Source of the DNA: Streptacidiphilus sp. PB12-B1b
GTDB taxonomy: Bacteria; Actinomycetota; Actinomycetes; Streptomycetales; Streptomycetaceae
Direction of reading: 5' to 3'
Assembly (NCBI RefSeq): GCF_014084125.1
Contig: NZ_CP048405.1
Span: 3,596,001-3,660,000, forward strand
DNA: 64,000 nucleotides
Position 1 is the stretch's first letter. Each line of letters begins with the position of its first letter. A program made the position numbers and the translations under genes. Positions 1 to 25,930 of this stretch are shown piece by piece. Under the pieces are notes generated by a model, which worked only from the letters and a program-made list of their open reading frames with translations, searched no databases and had not been told where the DNA came from.

Positions 1-1
1 C

Positions 2-3000
2 GGGTTGACCGCCCCCAACGGCCCCTCGCAGGAGCGGGTGATCCGGCAGGCCCTGCGCAACGCCGGACTCTGCCCGGCCGACGTGGACGCCGTCGAGGCC
101 CACGGCACCGGCACCGCCCTGGGCGACCCGATCGAGGCGCAGGCCCTGATCGCCGTCTACGGCCAGGACCGCCCTGCGGACCGGCCGCTGCTGCTGGGCT
201 CGCTCAAGTCCAGCATCGGCCACACCCAGGCAGCTGCCGGGGTGACCGGGGTCATCGCCATGGTCCAGTCCATGCAGCACGGCGAACTGCCCGCCACCCT
301 GCACCTGGACCGCCCCACGCCGCACGTCGACTGGTCGGCCGGGACGGTGGCGCTGCTGCCGCAGGCCACCCCCTGGCCGCAGCCCCGGACCGGCGAGGGC
401 GACCGCGACCGGCCCCTTGTCGAGCGCCCGCGCCGGGCCGGGGTCTCCTCCTTCGGCATCAGCGGCACCAACGCCCATCTGATCCTCGAAGCACCCGCGA
501 CGGCCCCCGAGGACGCCGCCCCCGCCGCCGGGCCGGAGCCGACGGCCCCGCTGCCCTGGGTGCTGTCCGCCCGCGACCCCGAGCAGCTGCGCGCGCAGGC
601 GGAGCGGCTGCTGACCCGGCTGGCCGCCGACCCCCGGCCGTCCGCCGCCGATCTCGGCCACTCGCTGGCCGCCACCCGGGCCCGCTTCGACCACCGCGCC
701 GTACTGACCGGCAGCGACCCGGCCGAGCAGGAGGCCCAGCTGCGCGCCCTCGCGGCCGGGCGGACCGCACCCGGCCTGCACACCGGCAGCGCCCGGTCGG
801 GCGTCCGCACCGCCGTCCTGCTCTCCGGTCAGGGCAGCCAGCGCCCGGGCGCGGGCCGCGCGCTGTACGCCGCCCACTCGGTCTTCGCCCGGGCGCTGGA
901 CGCCGCCGCCGAGCTGTTCGACGCCCACCTGGACGTCCCGCTCAGGGAGGTGATGTTCGCCGAGCCCGGCACCGAGCGGGCCGCGCTGCTGGACGCCACC
1001 GGCTACACCCAGCCCGCCCTGTTCACCCTGCAGCTCGCGCTGTACCGGCTGGTGGAGTCGTACGGCGTGCGGGCCGACCACCTCATCGGCCACTCCGTGG
1101 GCGAGCTGACCGCCGCCCACCTGGCCGGGGTGCTCTCGCTGCCCGACGCGGTGGCCCTGGTCGCCGCACGCGGACGGCTGATGCAGGCCCTGCCTGCGGG
1201 CGGCGCTATGGCCGCCCTGCAGGCCACCGAGGCCGAACTGCTGCCGCTGCTCGCCGGACGCGAGGCCCGGGTGGGCATCGCGGCCGTCAACGGGCCGACA
1301 TCCGTCGTCATCTCCGGCGACGCCGACGAGGTGCGGCGGCTGGCCGACAGTTGGCGCTCGCGCGGCCGCCGCAGCAAGCTGCTGACGGTCAGCCACGCCT
1401 TCCACTCGCCGCACATGGACGCGGTGCTGGACGACTTCCGCCGGATCGCCGCCGGGCTGCGCTTCGGCGAACCGCGCATCCCGGTGGTCTCCAACCTCAC
1501 CGGCCTGCCCGCCACCGCCGAGCAACTGCGCGATCCGGACTACTGGGTCCGGCACATCCGCGAGGCAGTGCGCTTCCACGACGGCGTACGCACCCTGGAC
1601 GGCTTGGGCGTCACCGGCTTCCTAGAGCTGGGCCCGAGCCCGGTGCTGACCGCCCTGGTCGAGGACGCCCTGCCCGACTCCGACTCCGACTTCGACGCGG
1701 ACGCGGACGCGGACGCGGACGCCGACGCCGACGCCGGGCCGACGCCGCGCGCCGTGGTCGCCGCGCTGCGCCCCGAGCGGGACGAGACCCGCACCCTGAC
1801 CGAGGCCCTGGCGCAGCTGCACGTCCACGGCACGCCGGTGGACTGGTCCGCTGCCTTCGCCGGACGGCAGGCCCGGCGGATTCCGCTGCCCACCTACCCC
1901 TTCCACCGCACCCGGCACTGGCTGGACCAGCCCGCCACGGCCGCGCCCGCCGCAGCCGGCCTGGGCGAGGCCGGACACCCGCTGCTCGGCGCCGCCCTCG
2001 AACTGCCCGAGGACGCAGGGTGGTTGCTCACCGGGCGGCTGTCGCTGCGGACCCACCCCTGGCTGGCCGACCATGCGGTCGGTGGCCGGGTGCTGCTGCC
2101 GGGCACCGCCCTGCTGGAACTGGCCGTGGACGCCGCCCGGCGCACCGGCGCGCCGGGCGTCGCCGAACTGGACCTGGAGGCACCGCTGCTGCTCGGCGCG
2201 ACCGGGGCGGTGCAGCTCCAGGTCTCCGTGGGCGCCGCCGACGCCGGCGGGCGCAGGCCGTTGCGGGTGCACGCGCGCCCCGAGCCCGGCCCTGCGGGCT
2301 CCGGCCCGGGGGAGTGGACCCGGCACGCCACCGGCGCCCTCGCCGCCCCCGACACCCTCGCCGTCCCCGACAGCGGCACCGCGCCCGCCCTGAATGCCGC
2401 CGGGCTGCCCGACGCCGGGGTGTGGCCGCCGACCGGCGCCGAGCCCGTGGACGTCGCCGACCTCTACGAGCGGCTCGCCGACCTCGGCTACGCCTACGGC
2501 CCGGCGTTCCGTGGCCTCACCGCCGCCTGGCGGCTGGGCGAGGAGCTGTACGCCGAGGTCGGGCCGGGCCCGGCGGCGGTTGCCGACGCGTCCGGCTACC
2601 GACTGAACCCGGCGCTGTCCGATGCCGCCCTGCACGCGGTGGTCGGCCTGCTGCCGTCGGGCACCGGCGAACACCCGGCCCGTCCCCGCGTGCCCTTCGC
2701 CTGGAACGGCGTGACCCTGCACCGGCACGGAGCCTCGGCGCTGCGGGTGCGCATCCGGCCGACCGGACCGGACGCCGTTGCGCTGGACCTGGCCGACGAC
2801 TCCGGCGCCCCGGTGGCCACAGTCGGTTCGCTCACCCTGCGCACCGTCGCCGACTCCGGCGCGGAGGCCGCCTACCGGCTCGACTGGCAGCCCCTGCCAC
2901 GGCAGGCCGCCACCGCCCCCACCGCCTGGGCCGTCCTCAGCGGAACCGCAAACGTAACCGGCACCGACACCGCCCCCGACGCCCGGGGCGACCTGCTGCG

Positions 3001-5647
3001 CGTCGCGCTGGCCCGGGCCACCGGCCAGCCGGTTCCGGTCGTCGACCGCCCCGGCGACCTCCCCGCCGCCCCCGCCCGGACGGTCGTGGCCGTGGTGCCG
3101 GACGCCTCCGCCGCGCTGGCGGCCATCCAGAGCTGGCTGGCCGAGGAGCAGGCGGCCGACACCCCGCACCGGCTGGCACTGGCCACCCGCCGTGCGGTGG
3201 CCGTCCACCCCGGCGAGGACGTCCCCGAGCCCGCCGCCGCCACCGTGTGGGGCCTGGTCCGCACGGCCCAGGCCGAACACCCCGGCCGGCTGCTGCTGCT
3301 CGACCTGGACGACGCCCCCGGGACGCCGGACGCCCTGCCCGCCGCCGTTGCCGCCGCTGTCGCCGCCGACGAACCGCAGCTCGCGGTGCGCGGTGAGGAG
3401 GTGCTGGTGCCCCGACTGGTCCGGGTGCGGGCCGCGGACACCCTGGCAGCGCCGCCGGAGGCGGGCCCGTGGCGGCTGGACACCCGCACCCCCGGCAGCA
3501 TCGACAGCGTCGAGCTGCTCCCCGCGCCCGGCGCGGAAAGGGAGTTGGGCCCGGACGAGGTCCGGATCGCGCTGCGTGCCGCCGGGTTGAACTTCCGGGA
3601 CGTGCTGATCGCCCTGGGCATGTACCCGGGCGGGGCCAGCATCGGCGCGGAGGGCGCGGGGATCGTCCTGGAGACCGGCCCCGGGGTCACCGGCCTGGCG
3701 GCCGGGGACCGGGTGATGGGGCTGGTCCAGGGCACGCTCGGGCCGGTCGCCGTCACCGATCGGCGGCTGCTGACCCGCGTCCCCGAGGGCTGGAGCTTCG
3801 CCCAGGCGGCGAGCGTCCCGGTCGCCTTCCTGACCGCCTACCACGGCCTGTACGACCTGGCCGGGCTGCGGCCGGGCGAGTCGCTGCTGGTGCACGCCGC
3901 CACCGGTGGCGTCGGTCAGGCAGCGGTACAACTCGCCCGCCACGGCGGCGCGGAGGTGTTCGGCACGGCCAGCCCGGGCAAGTGGGCCACCCTGCGCGGC
4001 CAGGGCCTGGACGACCGCCGTATCGCCGACAGCCGCACCCTGGGCTTCGAGGACGCCTTCCGGGAGGCGACCGGCGGGCGCGGAGTGGACGTGGTGCTCA
4101 ACTCCCTGGCCCGGGAGTTCACCGACGCCTCACTGCGGCTGCTCGCGCCCCGGGGCCGCTTCGTGGAGATGGGCAAGACCGACCCGCGCGACCCGCAGGC
4201 CGTGGCCCGCGACCACAACGGCGCCTCCTACCAGGCCTTCGACCTCTTCGACGTCGACCCCGAGCGGATCGCCGAAATCCTGTCCCGGCTGGCCGAGTTG
4301 TTCGCCACCGGCGCGCTCACCCCGCTGCCGGTGCAGGCCCAGGACGTCCGGCAGGCCGAGCACGCCCTGCGCGGCCTCAGCCAGGCCCGGCACACCGGCA
4401 AGCTCGCGCTCACCCTGCCCGCCGGGCTGCGACCCGAGGGGACGGTGCTGGTCACCGGCGGCACCGGCGCGCTGGGACGCCTGGTCGCCCGCCGCCTGGT
4501 CACCCACCACGGCGTCAGCCGACTGCTGCTGACGAGTCGTCAGGGGTATTCAGCGCCAGGCGCGGAGGAGCTCATCGCCGAACTCGCCGCCCTGGGTGCG
4601 CAGACCACGGTGGCGGCCTGCGACGCCGCCGACGCCGAGGCGCTCGCCGCGCTGCTGGCCGGCGTCCCGTCCGCGCACCCGCTCACCGCCGTCGTCCACG
4701 CCGCCGGGGTCCTCGATGACACGCTGCTGACCTCGCTCACCCCCGACCGGCTGCGGGACGTCCTGCGGCCCAAGGCCGAGGGCGCGTGGAACCTGCACCG
4801 CGCCACCGAGCACCTGGACCTGGCCGCGTTCGTCCTGTTCTCCTCCGCCGTCGGCCTGCTCGGCAACCCCGGCCAGGCCAACTACGCTGCCGCCAACGCC
4901 TATCTGGACGCCCTCGCCCAGCACCGCCGGATCCGCGGGCTGCCCGCCGCCTCGCTCGCCTGGGGGCACTGGGCCGAAGCCGGGGGCCTGGCCGCCCGGT
5001 TGAGCCGCACCGAGTCCGAGCGCCTGGCCCGGACCGGCCTCGCCCCCATGCCCACCGATCTCGCCCTCGGACTCTTCGACGCCGCCCTCGGCACCCCGTA
5101 CGCCCTGCTGGCCACCGCCGCCCTGGACACCGGCGGCAGGCCCCCCGGGGAGCTGTCCCCGGTGCTGCGCGGCCTGGCCCGCCCCCGGCCGCGCCCGGCA
5201 ACCGCCGTCCCCGCCGTGGACGACGCGGCGGAGCTGCGGCGCCGACTCGACGGGAAGCGCCCCGCCGAGCAGGAGCGGCTGCTGCTCGCCCTGGTGCGCG
5301 ACAACGCCGCGGCCGTGCTCGGCCACCCCGGACCCGAGGCCATCCGGCCCGACATCGGCTTCATGGACGCCGAGTTCGACTCCCTGAGCGCCATCGAACT
5401 GCGCAACCGGATCAACACCGCGACCGGGCTGCGCCTGCCCAGCACCGCGGTCTTCGACCATCCCACCCCGCTGGCCCTGGCCGCCCATCTGCGCGCCTGC
5501 CTGGCCCCGGAACCGCCCGCCGTACCCGCGCCCGCGCCCGCACCTGTACCCGTCCCCGGGCCGGTGGACGACCTCGCGGACCGCATCGCCGACGTCGGCG
5601 ACGACGAGATCTTCGACTTCCTGCACAACGAGCTCGGAATTTCCTGA
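2..5647 (+). CDS. Type I modular PKS, 5'-truncated: (KS)-AT-DH-ER-KR-ACP
   Basis: This is a fully reducing extension module of a cis-AT polyketide synthase, cut by the left edge; about 1881 residues remain. Numbering from the first complete codon, it begins inside the KS after the active-site Cys but keeps the EAHGTGT and IGHTQ histidine motifs. AT follows, with GHSVGE (Ser365) and HAFH (465-468), the malonyl-CoA signature. DH has an intact HxxxGxxxxP (His691) and Asp874. ER has the NFRDVL and [11 protein letters not shown] nucleotide-binding motifs, and KR has TGGTGALG, an LDD B-type motif and Tyr1628. ACP carries the phosphopantetheine Ser1794 in EFDSL. The acidic C-terminal tail ([15 protein letters not shown]) is a typical C-docking domain that would hand the chain to the next protein. 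An Asp-Ala dipeptide run sits in the post-AT linker. The next PKS gene starts 16 bases after the stop, so co-transcription is expected. The number of upstream modules is unknown. Confidence 0.96.
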   Translation, partial: GLTAPNGPSQERVIRQALRNAGLCPADVDAVEAHGTGTALGDPIEAQALIAVYGQDRPADRPLLLGSLKSSIGHTQAAAGVTGVIAMVQSMQHGELPATLHLDRPTPHVDWSAGTVALLPQATPWPQPRTGEGDRDRPLVERPRRAGVSSFGISGTNAHLILEAPATAPEDAAPAAGPEPTAPLPWVLSARDPEQLRAQAERLLTRLAADPRPSAADLGHSLAATRARFDHRAVLTGSDPAEQEAQLRALAAGRTAPGLHTGSARSGVRTAVLLSGQGSQRPGAGRALYAAHSVFARALDAAAELFDAHLDVPLREVMFAEPGTERAALLDATGYTQPALFTLQLALYRLVESYGVRADHLIGHSVGELTAAHLAGVLSLPDAVALVAARGRLMQALPAGGAMAALQATEAELLPLLAGREARVGIAAVNGPTSVVISGDADEVRRLADSWRSRGRRSKLLTVSHAFHSPHMDAVLDDFRRIAAGLRFGEPRIPVVSNLTGLPATAEQLRDPDYWVRHIREAVRFHDGVRTLDGLGVTGFLELGPSPVLTALVEDALPDSDSDFDADADADADADADAGPTPRAVVAALRPERDETRTLTEALAQLHVHGTPVDWSAAFAGRQARRIPLPTYPFHRTRHWLDQPATAAPAAAGLGEAGHPLLGAALELPEDAGWLLTGRLSLRTHPWLADHAVGGRVLLPGTALLELAVDAARRTGAPGVAELDLEAPLLLGATGAVQLQVSVGAADAGGRRPLRVHARPEPGPAGSGPGEWTRHATGALAAPDTLAVPDSGTAPALNAAGLPDAGVWPPTGAEPVDVADLYERLADLGYAYGPAFRGLTAAWRLGEELYAEVGPGPAAVADASGYRLNPALSDAALHAVVGLLPSGTGEHPARPRVPFAWNGVTLHRHGASALRVRIRPTGPDAVALDLADDSGAPVATVGSLTLRTVADSGAEAAYRLDWQPLPRQAATAPTAWAVLSGTANVTGTDTAPDARGDLLRVALARATGQPVPVVDRPGDLPAAPARTVVAVVPDASAALAAIQSWLAEEQAADTPHRLALATRRAVAVHPGEDVPEPAAATVWGLVRTAQAEHPGRLLLLDLDDAPGTPDALPAAVAAAVAADEPQLAVRGEEVLVPRLVRVRAADTLAAPPEAGPWRLDTRTPGSIDSVELLPAPGAERELGPDEVRIALRAAGLNFRDVLIALGMYPGGASIGAEGAGIVLETGPGVTGLAAGDRVMGLVQGTLGPVAVTDRRLLTRVPEGWSFAQAASVPVAFLTAYHGLYDLAGLRPGESLLVHAATGGVGQAAVQLARHGGAEVFGTASPGKWATLRGQGLDDRRIADSRTLGFEDAFREATGGRGVDVVLNSLAREFTDASLRLLAPRGRFVEMGKTDPRDPQAVARDHNGASYQAFDLFDVDPERIAEILSRLAELFATGALTPLPVQAQDVRQAEHALRGLSQARHTGKLALTLPAGLRPEGTVLVTGGTGALGRLVARRLVTHHGVSRLLLTSRQGYSAPGAEELIAELAALGAQTTVAACDAADAEALAALLAGVPSAHPLTAVVHAAGVLDDTLLTSLTPDRLRDVLRPKAEGAWNLHRATEHLDLAAFVLFSSAVGLLGNPGQANYAAANAYLDALAQHRRIRGLPAASLAWGHWAEAGGLAARLSRTESERLARTGLAPMPTDLALGLFDAALGTPYALLATAALDTGGRPPGELSPVLRGLARPRPRPATAVPAVDDAAELRRRLDGKRPAEQERLLLALVRDNAAAVLGHPGPEAIRPDIGFMDAEFDSLSAIELRNRINTATGLRLPSTAVFDHPTPLALAAHLRACLAPEPPAVPAPAPAPVPVPGPVDDLADRIADVGDDEIFDFLHNELGIS
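1681..1738 (+). repeat. In-frame GACGCG simple repeat encoding an Asp-Ala run
   Basis: A hexamer repeat (gacgcg, then gacgcc) encodes an Asp/Ser-rich stretch followed by about eight consecutive Asp-Ala dipeptides. It lies between the AT core and the conserved post-AT linker of the first module. The other ATs in this window have no equivalent insertion. It is probably a replication-slippage expansion in a tolerant linker. Confidence 0.85.
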
Positions 5648-5663
5648 GAGAGGCCGATCACCG

Positions 5664-18863
<13,200 letters not shown>

Positions 18864-18914
18864 ACACCGCGCCACCCCGACCGCCCCCACCGACCCTGAG
18901 AGGCCCCCACTGCC

Positions 18915-21900
18915 ATGGCGAACGACCAGAAGCTCCGCGAGTACCTGAAGCGTGCGCTCGCCGACGCCAGACACGCCCAGAAGCGTCTGCAGGAGGTCGA
19001 GACCAGCCGCCGGGAGTCGATCGCCATCATCGGCATGGCCTGCCGGCTCCCCGGCCGGGTCGCCTCGCCGGAGGATCTGTGGCAGCTGGTCAGCGAAGGC
19101 GGCGACGCCGTCAGCGCCTTCCCCGACGACCGGGGCTGGGACCTGGAGGCGCTCTACCACCCCGACCCCGACCACACCGGCACCTCGTACACCCGGCACG
19201 GCGGATTCCTGGACACCGTCGCCGACTTCGACGCCGAGTTCTTCGGCATCTCCCCGCGCGAGGCCCTGGCCACCGACCCGCAGCACCGGCTGCTGCTGGA
19301 GACCGCGTGGGAGGCGTTCGAGCGGGCCGGTATCGACCCCACCGCCCTGGGCGGCAGCCGCACCGCCGTCTTCGCCGGGATCGCGGGCGGCGACTACACC
19401 CCACGGCTGCAGGACGCGCCGTCCGACCTGGAGGGCTACCTCGGCATCGGCGGACTCGACAGTGTCGCCTCGGGGCGGATCTCGTACACCTTCGGGTTCG
19501 AGGGTCCGGCGGTGACGGTGGACACGGCGTGCTCGTCGTCGCTGGTGGCGCTGCACCTGGCGGCGCAGTCGCTGCGCTCCGGCGAGAGCGACCTCGCCCT
19601 CGCCGGGGGCGTGAGCGTCATGTCCACGGCGCAGGGTTTCATCGAGTTCTCCCGGCAGCGCGGCCTGTCCGCCGACGGCCGCTGCAAGGCCTTCGGTGCG
19701 GGCGCGGACGGTACCGGTTGGGCGGAGGGGGTGGGGCTGCTGCTGGTGGAGCGGTTGTCGGATGCCCGGCGGTTGGGGCATGAGGTGTTGGCTGTGGTGC
19801 GCGGCAGCGCGGTCAACCAGGACGGCGCCTCCAACGGCCTCACCGCACCCAACGGCCCGGCGCAGCAGCGGGTGATCCGGCAGGCGTTGGAGAACGCCCG
19901 GCTGGCCCCCGGCGACGTCCACGCCGTGGAGGCCCACGGCACGGGAACCTCGCTGGGCGATCCGATCGAGGCGCAGGCGATCATCGCCGCCTATGGCCAG
20001 GACCGCGACCCGGAAAGGCCGTTGTGGCTGGGCTCGCTCAAGTCCAACATCGGCCACACCCAGGCCGCGGCGGGGGTGGCAGGCGTCATCAAGACCGTCC
20101 AGGCGCTGCGCCACGGCGTGCTGCCGCGCACCCTGCACGCGGACGAGCCCACGCCCTACGTCGACTGGTCGTCGGGCACCGTGCGCCTGCTCACCGAGGC
20201 CCGGGACTGGCCGGAGACCGAGGAGCCGCGCCGGGCCGGAGTCTCCGCCTTCGGCGCGAGCGGCACCAACGCCCACGTCATCATCGAGGAGGCCCCGGCC
20301 CTCGACGAGCCGCTCCTGGAGGGCGAGCCGGACCAGGCCCCGCCGCCCCAACGGGCCTCGAGCGGAACCCTGCCGCTGCTGCTCTCCGCACGCACCTCCG
20401 ATGCGCTGCGCGTCCAAGCGGCCCAACTGGCCGACCGCTTGGACGCCACCGACGATCCGCTGAGCCGGGCCGACGCCGCCTACACGCTGGTGACGGCCAG
20501 GGCCCTGCACAGCGAGCGCGCGGTCTTCCTCGGCGGCAGCGACAGCCTGCGGGCCTTCGCCCGGGGTGAGTCGACGCCGGAGGCCGTCGTCGGTTCGTCC
20601 ACGGGCACGGGCACGGGTGGTCTGGCGTTTCTGTTCACCGGTCAGGGGAGTCAGCGGGTTGGTATGGGGCGGGAGTTGTATGCGTCGTATCCGGTGTTCG
20701 CGGAGGCGTTCGAAGCGGTGGTGGCCGAGTTCGACGGGCTGCTGGACGGGGTGTCGCTGGCCGAGGCGATCGAGTCGGGGGAGGGCCTGGACGAGACGGG
20801 GGTGACGCAGCCGGCGTTGTTCGCTCTCGAGGTTGCGTTGTTCCGGTTGTGGGAGTCGTGGGGTGTGCGTCCGGACTTCGTGGCGGGCCACTCGATCGGC
20901 GGGGTGGTGGCTGCTCATGTGGCGGGGGTGTTGTCGTTGGGTGATGCGGTGGTGTTGGTTGCGGCGCGTGGGCGGTTGATGCAGGGGTTGCCCTCGGGTG
21001 GGGCGATGGTGTCGGTGGAGGCGTCGGAGGGTGAGGTTGTTGAGGTTCTGGCGGGTCGTGGGCCGGGGGTGTCGATTGCGGCGGTGAACGGTCCGGTGTC
21101 GGTGGTGGTGTCGGGTGATGAGGTGGTGGTGTCGGCGGTTGCGGAGGAGTTCGCCGGTCGGGGTCGGCGGGTGCGTCGGTTGCGGGTGAGCCATGCGTTC
21201 CACTCGCCGCACATGGACGCGATGTTGGCGGAGTTCGGTCAGGTGCTGGCGGGGTTGTCGTTCACTGCTCCGCGTATTCCGCTGGTGTCGGATGTGACGG
21301 GTCGGTTGGCGTCGGTGGAGGAGGTGACGAGCCCGGGGTACTGGGTGCGGCATGTGCGGGAGGCGGTGCGTTTCGCTGATGTGGTGGGGGAGTTGGCGAA
21401 TGCCGGAGTGACGACGTTTGTGGAGTTGGGGCCGGATGGGACGTTGTCGGGTCTGGTGCGGGGTGTGGTGGGTGATGCGGTGGCGGTTGCGGTGTTGCGG
21501 CGGGGTCGTGGGGAGGCGTTGACGGCGGTGTCGGCGTTGGGTCGGGTGCATGTGCAGGGTCATCGGGTGGACTGGCCGGTGTTGTTCGCCGGTTCGGGTG
21601 CGCGCCGGGTGGAGTTGCCGACGTATCCGTTCCAGCGGCGCCGTTACTGGCTGGAGCCCGCCCAACGCGCCCACGACGCCTCCGGTTTGGGCCTCGGCAC
21701 CATCGACCACCCCTTCCTGGGGGCGGCGCTCACGCTGCCGGACACCGGCGGAGTCCTGCTCACCGGCAGTCTGTCGCTGCGGACCCACCCCTGGCTGACC
21801 GGACACCGGGTGCAGGGCAGCGTGGTCGTCCCCGGCACCGCGCTGCTGGAGTTGGCGATCAGAGCCGCCGACGAGGCCGACGCCGGAACCCTGGACGAAT

Positions 21901-24900
21901 TGGTGGTGGAAGCGCCGCTGTTGCTGTCCGAGCAGGGCAGTGTGCAACTCCAGGTCGCCGTGGGCGAGGCCGACGCAACCGGGGCCAGGAGCGTCACCGT
22001 GCACTCCCGCCCGGCCGGGGCCGACGCCGAGTGGACCCGGCACGCCTCCGGGCTGCTGGTCGACGACACCCCGCAGCCCGCGCAACCGCCGTTCGCCCCG
22101 GCCGCCTGGCCGCCGCCCGGCGCCGAACCTCTGCCCGTCGATGACGTGTACGACACGCTGGCAGCCTCCGGGCTGGAGTACGGCCCCGCCTTCCGGGGGC
22201 TGCGCGCCGCCTGGCGCGACGGAGCGGACCTCTACGCCGAGGTCGCGCTGCCCGAGGACCAGCGGGAGTCGGCCGCCCGGTTCGGCATCCACCCCGCCCT
22301 GCTCGACTCCGCCGTCCACCTCACCGCGTACCGGAGCCTGACCGACACCCCCGAGGGTTCCAGCAGACTCCCGTTCGCCTACGAGGGGGTGCGGCTCCAG
22401 GCGACCGGCGCGACCGAACTGCGGGTTCGGTTGCGCTACACCGGGCCCGAGGCGATCTCCGTGGATGCCGTCGACGCCACGGGAGCGCCGGTCGCCTCGG
22501 TGGCGGCGCTGCGCGCCCGGCTGGTGTCGTCGGCGCAGCTGGAGTCCGCCCGCAGCAGCACGCAGGACGGCATCTTCCAGCTCGACTGGGTCACCCTGCC
22601 CGTTGCTGCCGAACCGGCCACGGCACCGGAGGGCGCGGCCGAGCGTCCGGCCTATCCGGATCTGGCGTCCGTCGAGCCCGGCGCGGAGGCCCGCCCCTGG
22701 CTGGCCGTCGCCCTCGACGGACCACCGGCCGACGACGACGGGCACGACGACGGGGACGTCCCCACGGCCGCTCGCGTCCTGCTGCACCAGGCGCTGTCGC
22801 TGGTGCAGGAGTGGCTCGCGGACGAGCGGTGGCAGGCGACGCGGCTGGTGGTGGTCGTCCGCGAGGCCGTCGCCGTCAGCCCGGGCGACACCCCGAACCC
22901 GGTGGTGGCCCCGGTCTGGGGCCTGCTGCGGTCCGCCCAGGCCGAGCACCCGGACCGGATTCTCCTGCTCGACCGGGACGACCACCCGGATTCGGAGGCA
23001 GCCCTGCGTGCGGCCGTCACCGCCGCCCTGACTGCGGGAGAGCCGCAACTGGCGCTGCGTGAGGGGACAGCGCGAGTTCCGAGGCTCTCCCGCGCCACCG
23101 CTGCCCCGTCCGATGACCCGCTCCCGGTGTGGAATCCGCAGGGGACGGTGCTGATCACCGGTGGTACCGGGGTGTTGGGCGGCTTGTTGGCGCGGCATCT
23201 GGTGGCGGTGCGTGGGGTGCGCCGGTTGCTGCTGGTGTCGCGGCGCGGTCTGGAGGCTCCGGGCGCCGGGGGGTTGCGTGCGGAGTTGTCGGCCCTGGGC
23301 GCCGAGGTGGAGGTTGCGGCGGTGGACGCGGCCGACCGTGAGGCTCTGGCGGGGGTGTTGGCGGGGATTCCGGCTGATCGTCCGCTGACGGCTGTGGTGC
23401 ACACGGCCGGTGTGGTGGACGACGGTGTGATCGGTGCGTTGACCCCGGAGCGGCTGGAGACGGTACTGCGGGCCAAGGCCGACGGCGCCTGGAACCTGCA
23501 CCAACTCACCCGCGAAAAAACCGATTTGGCCGCTTTCGTGCTCTACTCCTCGATTGCGGCCGTCTTCGGCGGCCCCGGTCAGGCCTCCTACGCGGCCGCC
23601 AACACCTTCCTGGACGCCCTCGCCGTGCACCGCCGCGCCTCCCGGCTGCCCGGGCAGTCCCTGGCCTGGGGCCAGTGGGAGCAGCCCAGCGGCGTCACCG
23701 CGCAGCTGACCGAGGCCGATCTGCGCCGCGCCGCCCGCGCCGGGGTGCGGCCGATCCGGTCCGAGCAGGGTGTGCGCCTGTTCGACGCGGCGGAGCAGCT
23801 GGCCGCGCCCTATCTGGTCCCCGCGCCGCTCGACCTGAACGCCCTGCGCGGGGACGGGGTTCCGGCGCTGCTGCGCGGACTGGTCCGGCCCGCCCGGCGG
23901 ACCGCGCGGTCCGCCGTCGTCGGCGGGCCGACGCTGGCGCAACGCCTCGCCGGAGCGGACGAGGAGACCCGGCAGGCGGTGCTGCTGGATCTGGTCCGGA
24001 CCGAGGTGGCGGCCGTCCTGGCCGCCGAACCGGACGCGGTGACCGGCCAACGCCCTTTCAACGAGCTGGGACTGGACTCGCTGAGCGCGGTGGAGCTGCG
24101 CAACCGGCTCACCGCCGCCACCGGCCTACGGCTGCCGCCCACGGTGACCTTCGACCAGCCGACCCCCACCGAACTCGCCGCGCACATCGACGAGTTGCTC
24201 GGCGACCTGAGCCCGGTCGACAGCGCCCCGGCCGCAACCGGGGCCGTGGTCGCGCCCGGCGCGGACCACCCGCTCTCCCGGCTCTACCGACAGCTGGCCG
24301 CGCAGGGCAAGTTCGCGCGGGCGTCGGCGCTGATCGGCGTGGCCTCGCACCTGCGTCCGCGCTTCGGCACGGGGGAGCGGTCCGCGCACGCCCTGCCGCC
24401 GATCCAATTGGCCACCGGCGCCCGGGAGACGGCGGTGGTCTGCTTCCCCGCGCTCAGCGCGATCTCCGGCCCGCACGAGTACGCCCGTTTCGGGCACGCC
24501 TTCCAGGGCGAGCGGGACGTCTTCGTACTGCCCTCGCCGGGGTGGGAGCCCGGAGACCACCTCCCGGACGACCTGGACGCCTTCCTGACCCTGCACACCG
24601 AGACGGTGCTGGACGTGGTCGGCCACGACCGCCCGTTCGTCGTGGTCGGACGCTCCATGGGCGGCTGCGTGGCGCACGCCGTCGCGGCCCGGCTGGAGGA
24701 GCAGGGCCGGGCCGTGTCCGGGCTGGCGCTGATCGACGCCTACCCCATCGACAGCGCCGTCCGCGAGGGCATGGGCGAGTGGTGGCTGACGGCGATGCTC
24801 ACCGGGATGCTCGACCGGATCGAGCAGTACGACATGGTCTGGAGCGACGCCAGCCTGACCGCGATGGGCGGCTACAACACCGTCTTCGACGGCTGGCAGC

Positions 24901-25130
24901 CGAAGCCGGTGGACGCGCCCATCCTCGCCGTCCGCGCCGACACCCCGCTGCGCGGCACGGTCGTGGACCCGACCGGGCGCCATGACTGGCGCGCCTACTG
25001 GCCCCTCCCGCACGAGGCGGTGGACGTCCCCGGCGACCACTTCACCCTGCTGGAGCAGCACACCCCGACGACGGCGGACGCCGTCCGGCAGTGGATCGAA
25101 CAGAAGGAGCAGCAATGGTCAGCCCAGTAG
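18915..25130 (+). CDS. Terminal type I PKS: KS-AT-DH-KR-ACP-TE
   Basis: This 2071-residue protein performs the last extension and releases the product. Its ATG lies 51 bases after the preceding PKS stop. An N-terminal coiled-coil docking helix (about 1-35) precedes KS (Cys206). AT has Ser660 in GHSIGG, where Glu normally follows the last Gly, and HAFH (760-763), the malonyl signature. DH has His964 in an intact HxxxGxxxxP, although the residue before His is Gly rather than Asp, and Asp1131. KR has [11 protein letters not shown] and Tyr1559; ACP has Ser1722. The thioesterase (about 1790-2071) has GRSMGG (Ser1914), Asp1941 and His2042 as the probable triad. The family normally releases chains by macrolactonisation or hydrolysis; which one occurs here cannot be read from sequence. 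Its stop overlaps the start of the next gene. Confidence 0.97.
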   Translation: MANDQKLREYLKRALADARHAQKRLQEVETSRRESIAIIGMACRLPGRVASPEDLWQLVSEGGDAVSAFPDDRGWDLEALYHPDPDHTGTSYTRHGGFLDTVADFDAEFFGISPREALATDPQHRLLLETAWEAFERAGIDPTALGGSRTAVFAGIAGGDYTPRLQDAPSDLEGYLGIGGLDSVASGRISYTFGFEGPAVTVDTACSSSLVALHLAAQSLRSGESDLALAGGVSVMSTAQGFIEFSRQRGLSADGRCKAFGAGADGTGWAEGVGLLLVERLSDARRLGHEVLAVVRGSAVNQDGASNGLTAPNGPAQQRVIRQALENARLAPGDVHAVEAHGTGTSLGDPIEAQAIIAAYGQDRDPERPLWLGSLKSNIGHTQAAAGVAGVIKTVQALRHGVLPRTLHADEPTPYVDWSSGTVRLLTEARDWPETEEPRRAGVSAFGASGTNAHVIIEEAPALDEPLLEGEPDQAPPPQRASSGTLPLLLSARTSDALRVQAAQLADRLDATDDPLSRADAAYTLVTARALHSERAVFLGGSDSLRAFARGESTPEAVVGSSTGTGTGGLAFLFTGQGSQRVGMGRELYASYPVFAEAFEAVVAEFDGLLDGVSLAEAIESGEGLDETGVTQPALFALEVALFRLWESWGVRPDFVAGHSIGGVVAAHVAGVLSLGDAVVLVAARGRLMQGLPSGGAMVSVEASEGEVVEVLAGRGPGVSIAAVNGPVSVVVSGDEVVVSAVAEEFAGRGRRVRRLRVSHAFHSPHMDAMLAEFGQVLAGLSFTAPRIPLVSDVTGRLASVEEVTSPGYWVRHVREAVRFADVVGELANAGVTTFVELGPDGTLSGLVRGVVGDAVAVAVLRRGRGEALTAVSALGRVHVQGHRVDWPVLFAGSGARRVELPTYPFQRRRYWLEPAQRAHDASGLGLGTIDHPFLGAALTLPDTGGVLLTGSLSLRTHPWLTGHRVQGSVVVPGTALLELAIRAADEADAGTLDELVVEAPLLLSEQGSVQLQVAVGEADATGARSVTVHSRPAGADAEWTRHASGLLVDDTPQPAQPPFAPAAWPPPGAEPLPVDDVYDTLAASGLEYGPAFRGLRAAWRDGADLYAEVALPEDQRESAARFGIHPALLDSAVHLTAYRSLTDTPEGSSRLPFAYEGVRLQATGATELRVRLRYTGPEAISVDAVDATGAPVASVAALRARLVSSAQLESARSSTQDGIFQLDWVTLPVAAEPATAPEGAAERPAYPDLASVEPGAEARPWLAVALDGPPADDDGHDDGDVPTAARVLLHQALSLVQEWLADERWQATRLVVVVREAVAVSPGDTPNPVVAPVWGLLRSAQAEHPDRILLLDRDDHPDSEAALRAAVTAALTAGEPQLALREGTARVPRLSRATAAPSDDPLPVWNPQGTVLITGGTGVLGGLLARHLVAVRGVRRLLLVSRRGLEAPGAGGLRAELSALGAEVEVAAVDAADREALAGVLAGIPADRPLTAVVHTAGVVDDGVIGALTPERLETVLRAKADGAWNLHQLTREKTDLAAFVLYSSIAAVFGGPGQASYAAANTFLDALAVHRRASRLPGQSLAWGQWEQPSGVTAQLTEADLRRAARAGVRPIRSEQGVRLFDAAEQLAAPYLVPAPLDLNALRGDGVPALLRGLVRPARRTARSAVVGGPTLAQRLAGADEETRQAVLLDLVRTEVAAVLAAEPDAVTGQRPFNELGLDSLSAVELRNRLTAATGLRLPPTVTFDQPTPTELAAHIDELLGDLSPVDSAPAATGAVVAPGADHPLSRLYRQLAAQGKFARASALIGVASHLRPRFGTGERSAHALPPIQLATGARETAVVCFPALSAISGPHEYARFGHAFQGERDVFVLPSPGWEPGDHLPDDLDAFLTLHTETVLDVVGHDRPFVVVGRSMGGCVAHAVAARLEEQGRAVSGLALIDAYPIDSAVREGMGEWWLTAMLTGMLDRIEQYDMVWSDASLTAMGGYNTVFDGWQPKPVDAPILAVRADTPLRGTVVDPTGRHDWRAYWPLPHEAVDVPGDHFTLLEQHTPTTADAVRQWIEQKEQQWSAQ
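20586..21712. repeat. AT-domain tract with atypical codon use, copy 2 (first copy at 11940-13066)
   Basis: This is the partner of 11940-13066 in the terminal PKS protein. Both copies encode malonyl-type ATs. The segment around GHSIGG (20886-20905) is recoded relative to the first copy's GHSVGE, and some GT-rich stretches are identical over hundreds of bases by eye. Confidence 0.85.
21890..21999. repeat. DH-internal tract, copy 2 (first copy at 13241-13350)
   Basis: This is the partner of 13241-13350. The two copies are equal in length and differ at only a handful of positions by eye. Confidence 0.8.
23130..23514. repeat. KR-domain tract, copy 2 (first copy at 14439-14823)
   Basis: This is the partner of 14439-14823, equal in length. 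Similarity falls off just after the HQLTRE codons, where this copy reads through an A-rich stretch. Confidence 0.82.
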
Positions 25131-25930
25131 CGGAGGCGGCGCCGGTGGCGTTCGTCACCGGAGCCGCGTCCGGGATCGGCGAGGCGACGGTGCGGCTGTT
25201 CCACGAACGCGGGCACCGGGTCGTGGCCGTGGACGTGGACGAGGAGGGCCTGGCCAAACTTGCACTCCTCGACGACGTGGTGGCCCTGGCCGGTGACGTC
25301 GCCGAGGAGGCCACCAGCACCGCGGCCGTCCGGCTCGCCCTGGAGCACTTCGGCCGGCTGGACGCGGCCGTGCTCAACGCCGGGATCGGCGGCTCCGGGC
25401 CGCTGGAGTCGCCCGGCTCGATCGAGCGCTTCGACCGGCTGTTCGCGGTCAACGTGCGCGGCATCGCGCTGGGCATCCGGGCGGCGGCGCCGGCCCTGCG
25501 GGCCTCGGGCGGCGGCGCGATCGTCGCCACCTCCTCGGTCTCGGGGCTGCGCGGCGACCCGGGCACCTGGGGCTACAACGCCACCAAGGCGGCCGTGATC
25601 AACCTGGTGCGCGGCGCAGCCATCGACTACGCGGCGCAGAACATCAGGATCAACGCCATCGCGCCCGGCGGCACGGTCACCGCGCTGACCAGCGGCGTCC
25701 TGGCCCATCCGGAGCTGGGCGAGGCGGTCACCCGCCGTATCCCGGCGCAGCGCTGGGCCGCCCCCCGCGAGCAGGCCGAGGTGGTCTGGTTCCTCGCCTC
25801 GCCTGCCGCCTCCTACGTGACCGGGGTGACCGTCCCGGTCGACGGGGGTCTGAGTGCCAACGGGGGCATCCTGCTCCCGCCGCAGGCCCCGCTTCCCACC
25901 CGCACAGCAACAGAAGGAGACAACACGTGA
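25115..25930 (+). CDS. Short-chain dehydrogenase/reductase (SDR), likely polyketide-associated
   Basis: This is a 271-residue classical SDR. Rossmann motif TGAASGIG is near the N-terminus, followed by the NAG motif (VLNAGIGG), a catalytic Ser in SSVSG, YxxxK as YNATK, and the C-terminal TVPVDGG typical of the FabG-like branch. The ATG at 25115 is chosen because AGAAGGAGC lies just upstream and the gene then overlaps the PKS stop by 16 bases. A longer reading from 25091 has no comparable ribosome site. Overlap with the PKS at the front and with the SnoaL-like gene at the back implies translational coupling. A tailoring ketoreduction or alcohol oxidation of the polyketide is the natural guess; direction and substrate are unknown. 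Confidence 0.9.
   Translation: MVSPVAEAAPVAFVTGAASGIGEATVRLFHERGHRVVAVDVDEEGLAKLALLDDVVALAGDVAEEATSTAAVRLALEHFGRLDAAVLNAGIGGSGPLESPGSIERFDRLFAVNVRGIALGIRAAAPALRASGGGAIVATSSVSGLRGDPGTWGYNATKAAVINLVRGAAIDYAAQNIRINAIAPGGTVTALTSGVLAHPELGEAVTRRIPAQRWAAPREQAEVVWFLASPAASYVTGVTVPVDGGLSANGGILLPPQAPLPTRTATEGDNT

Noticed and set aside
1622-3943. Minus-strand 773-codon frame opposite the first PKS protein
   Set aside because: It is antisense to the AT-DH-ER region and shows no recognisable protein motif.
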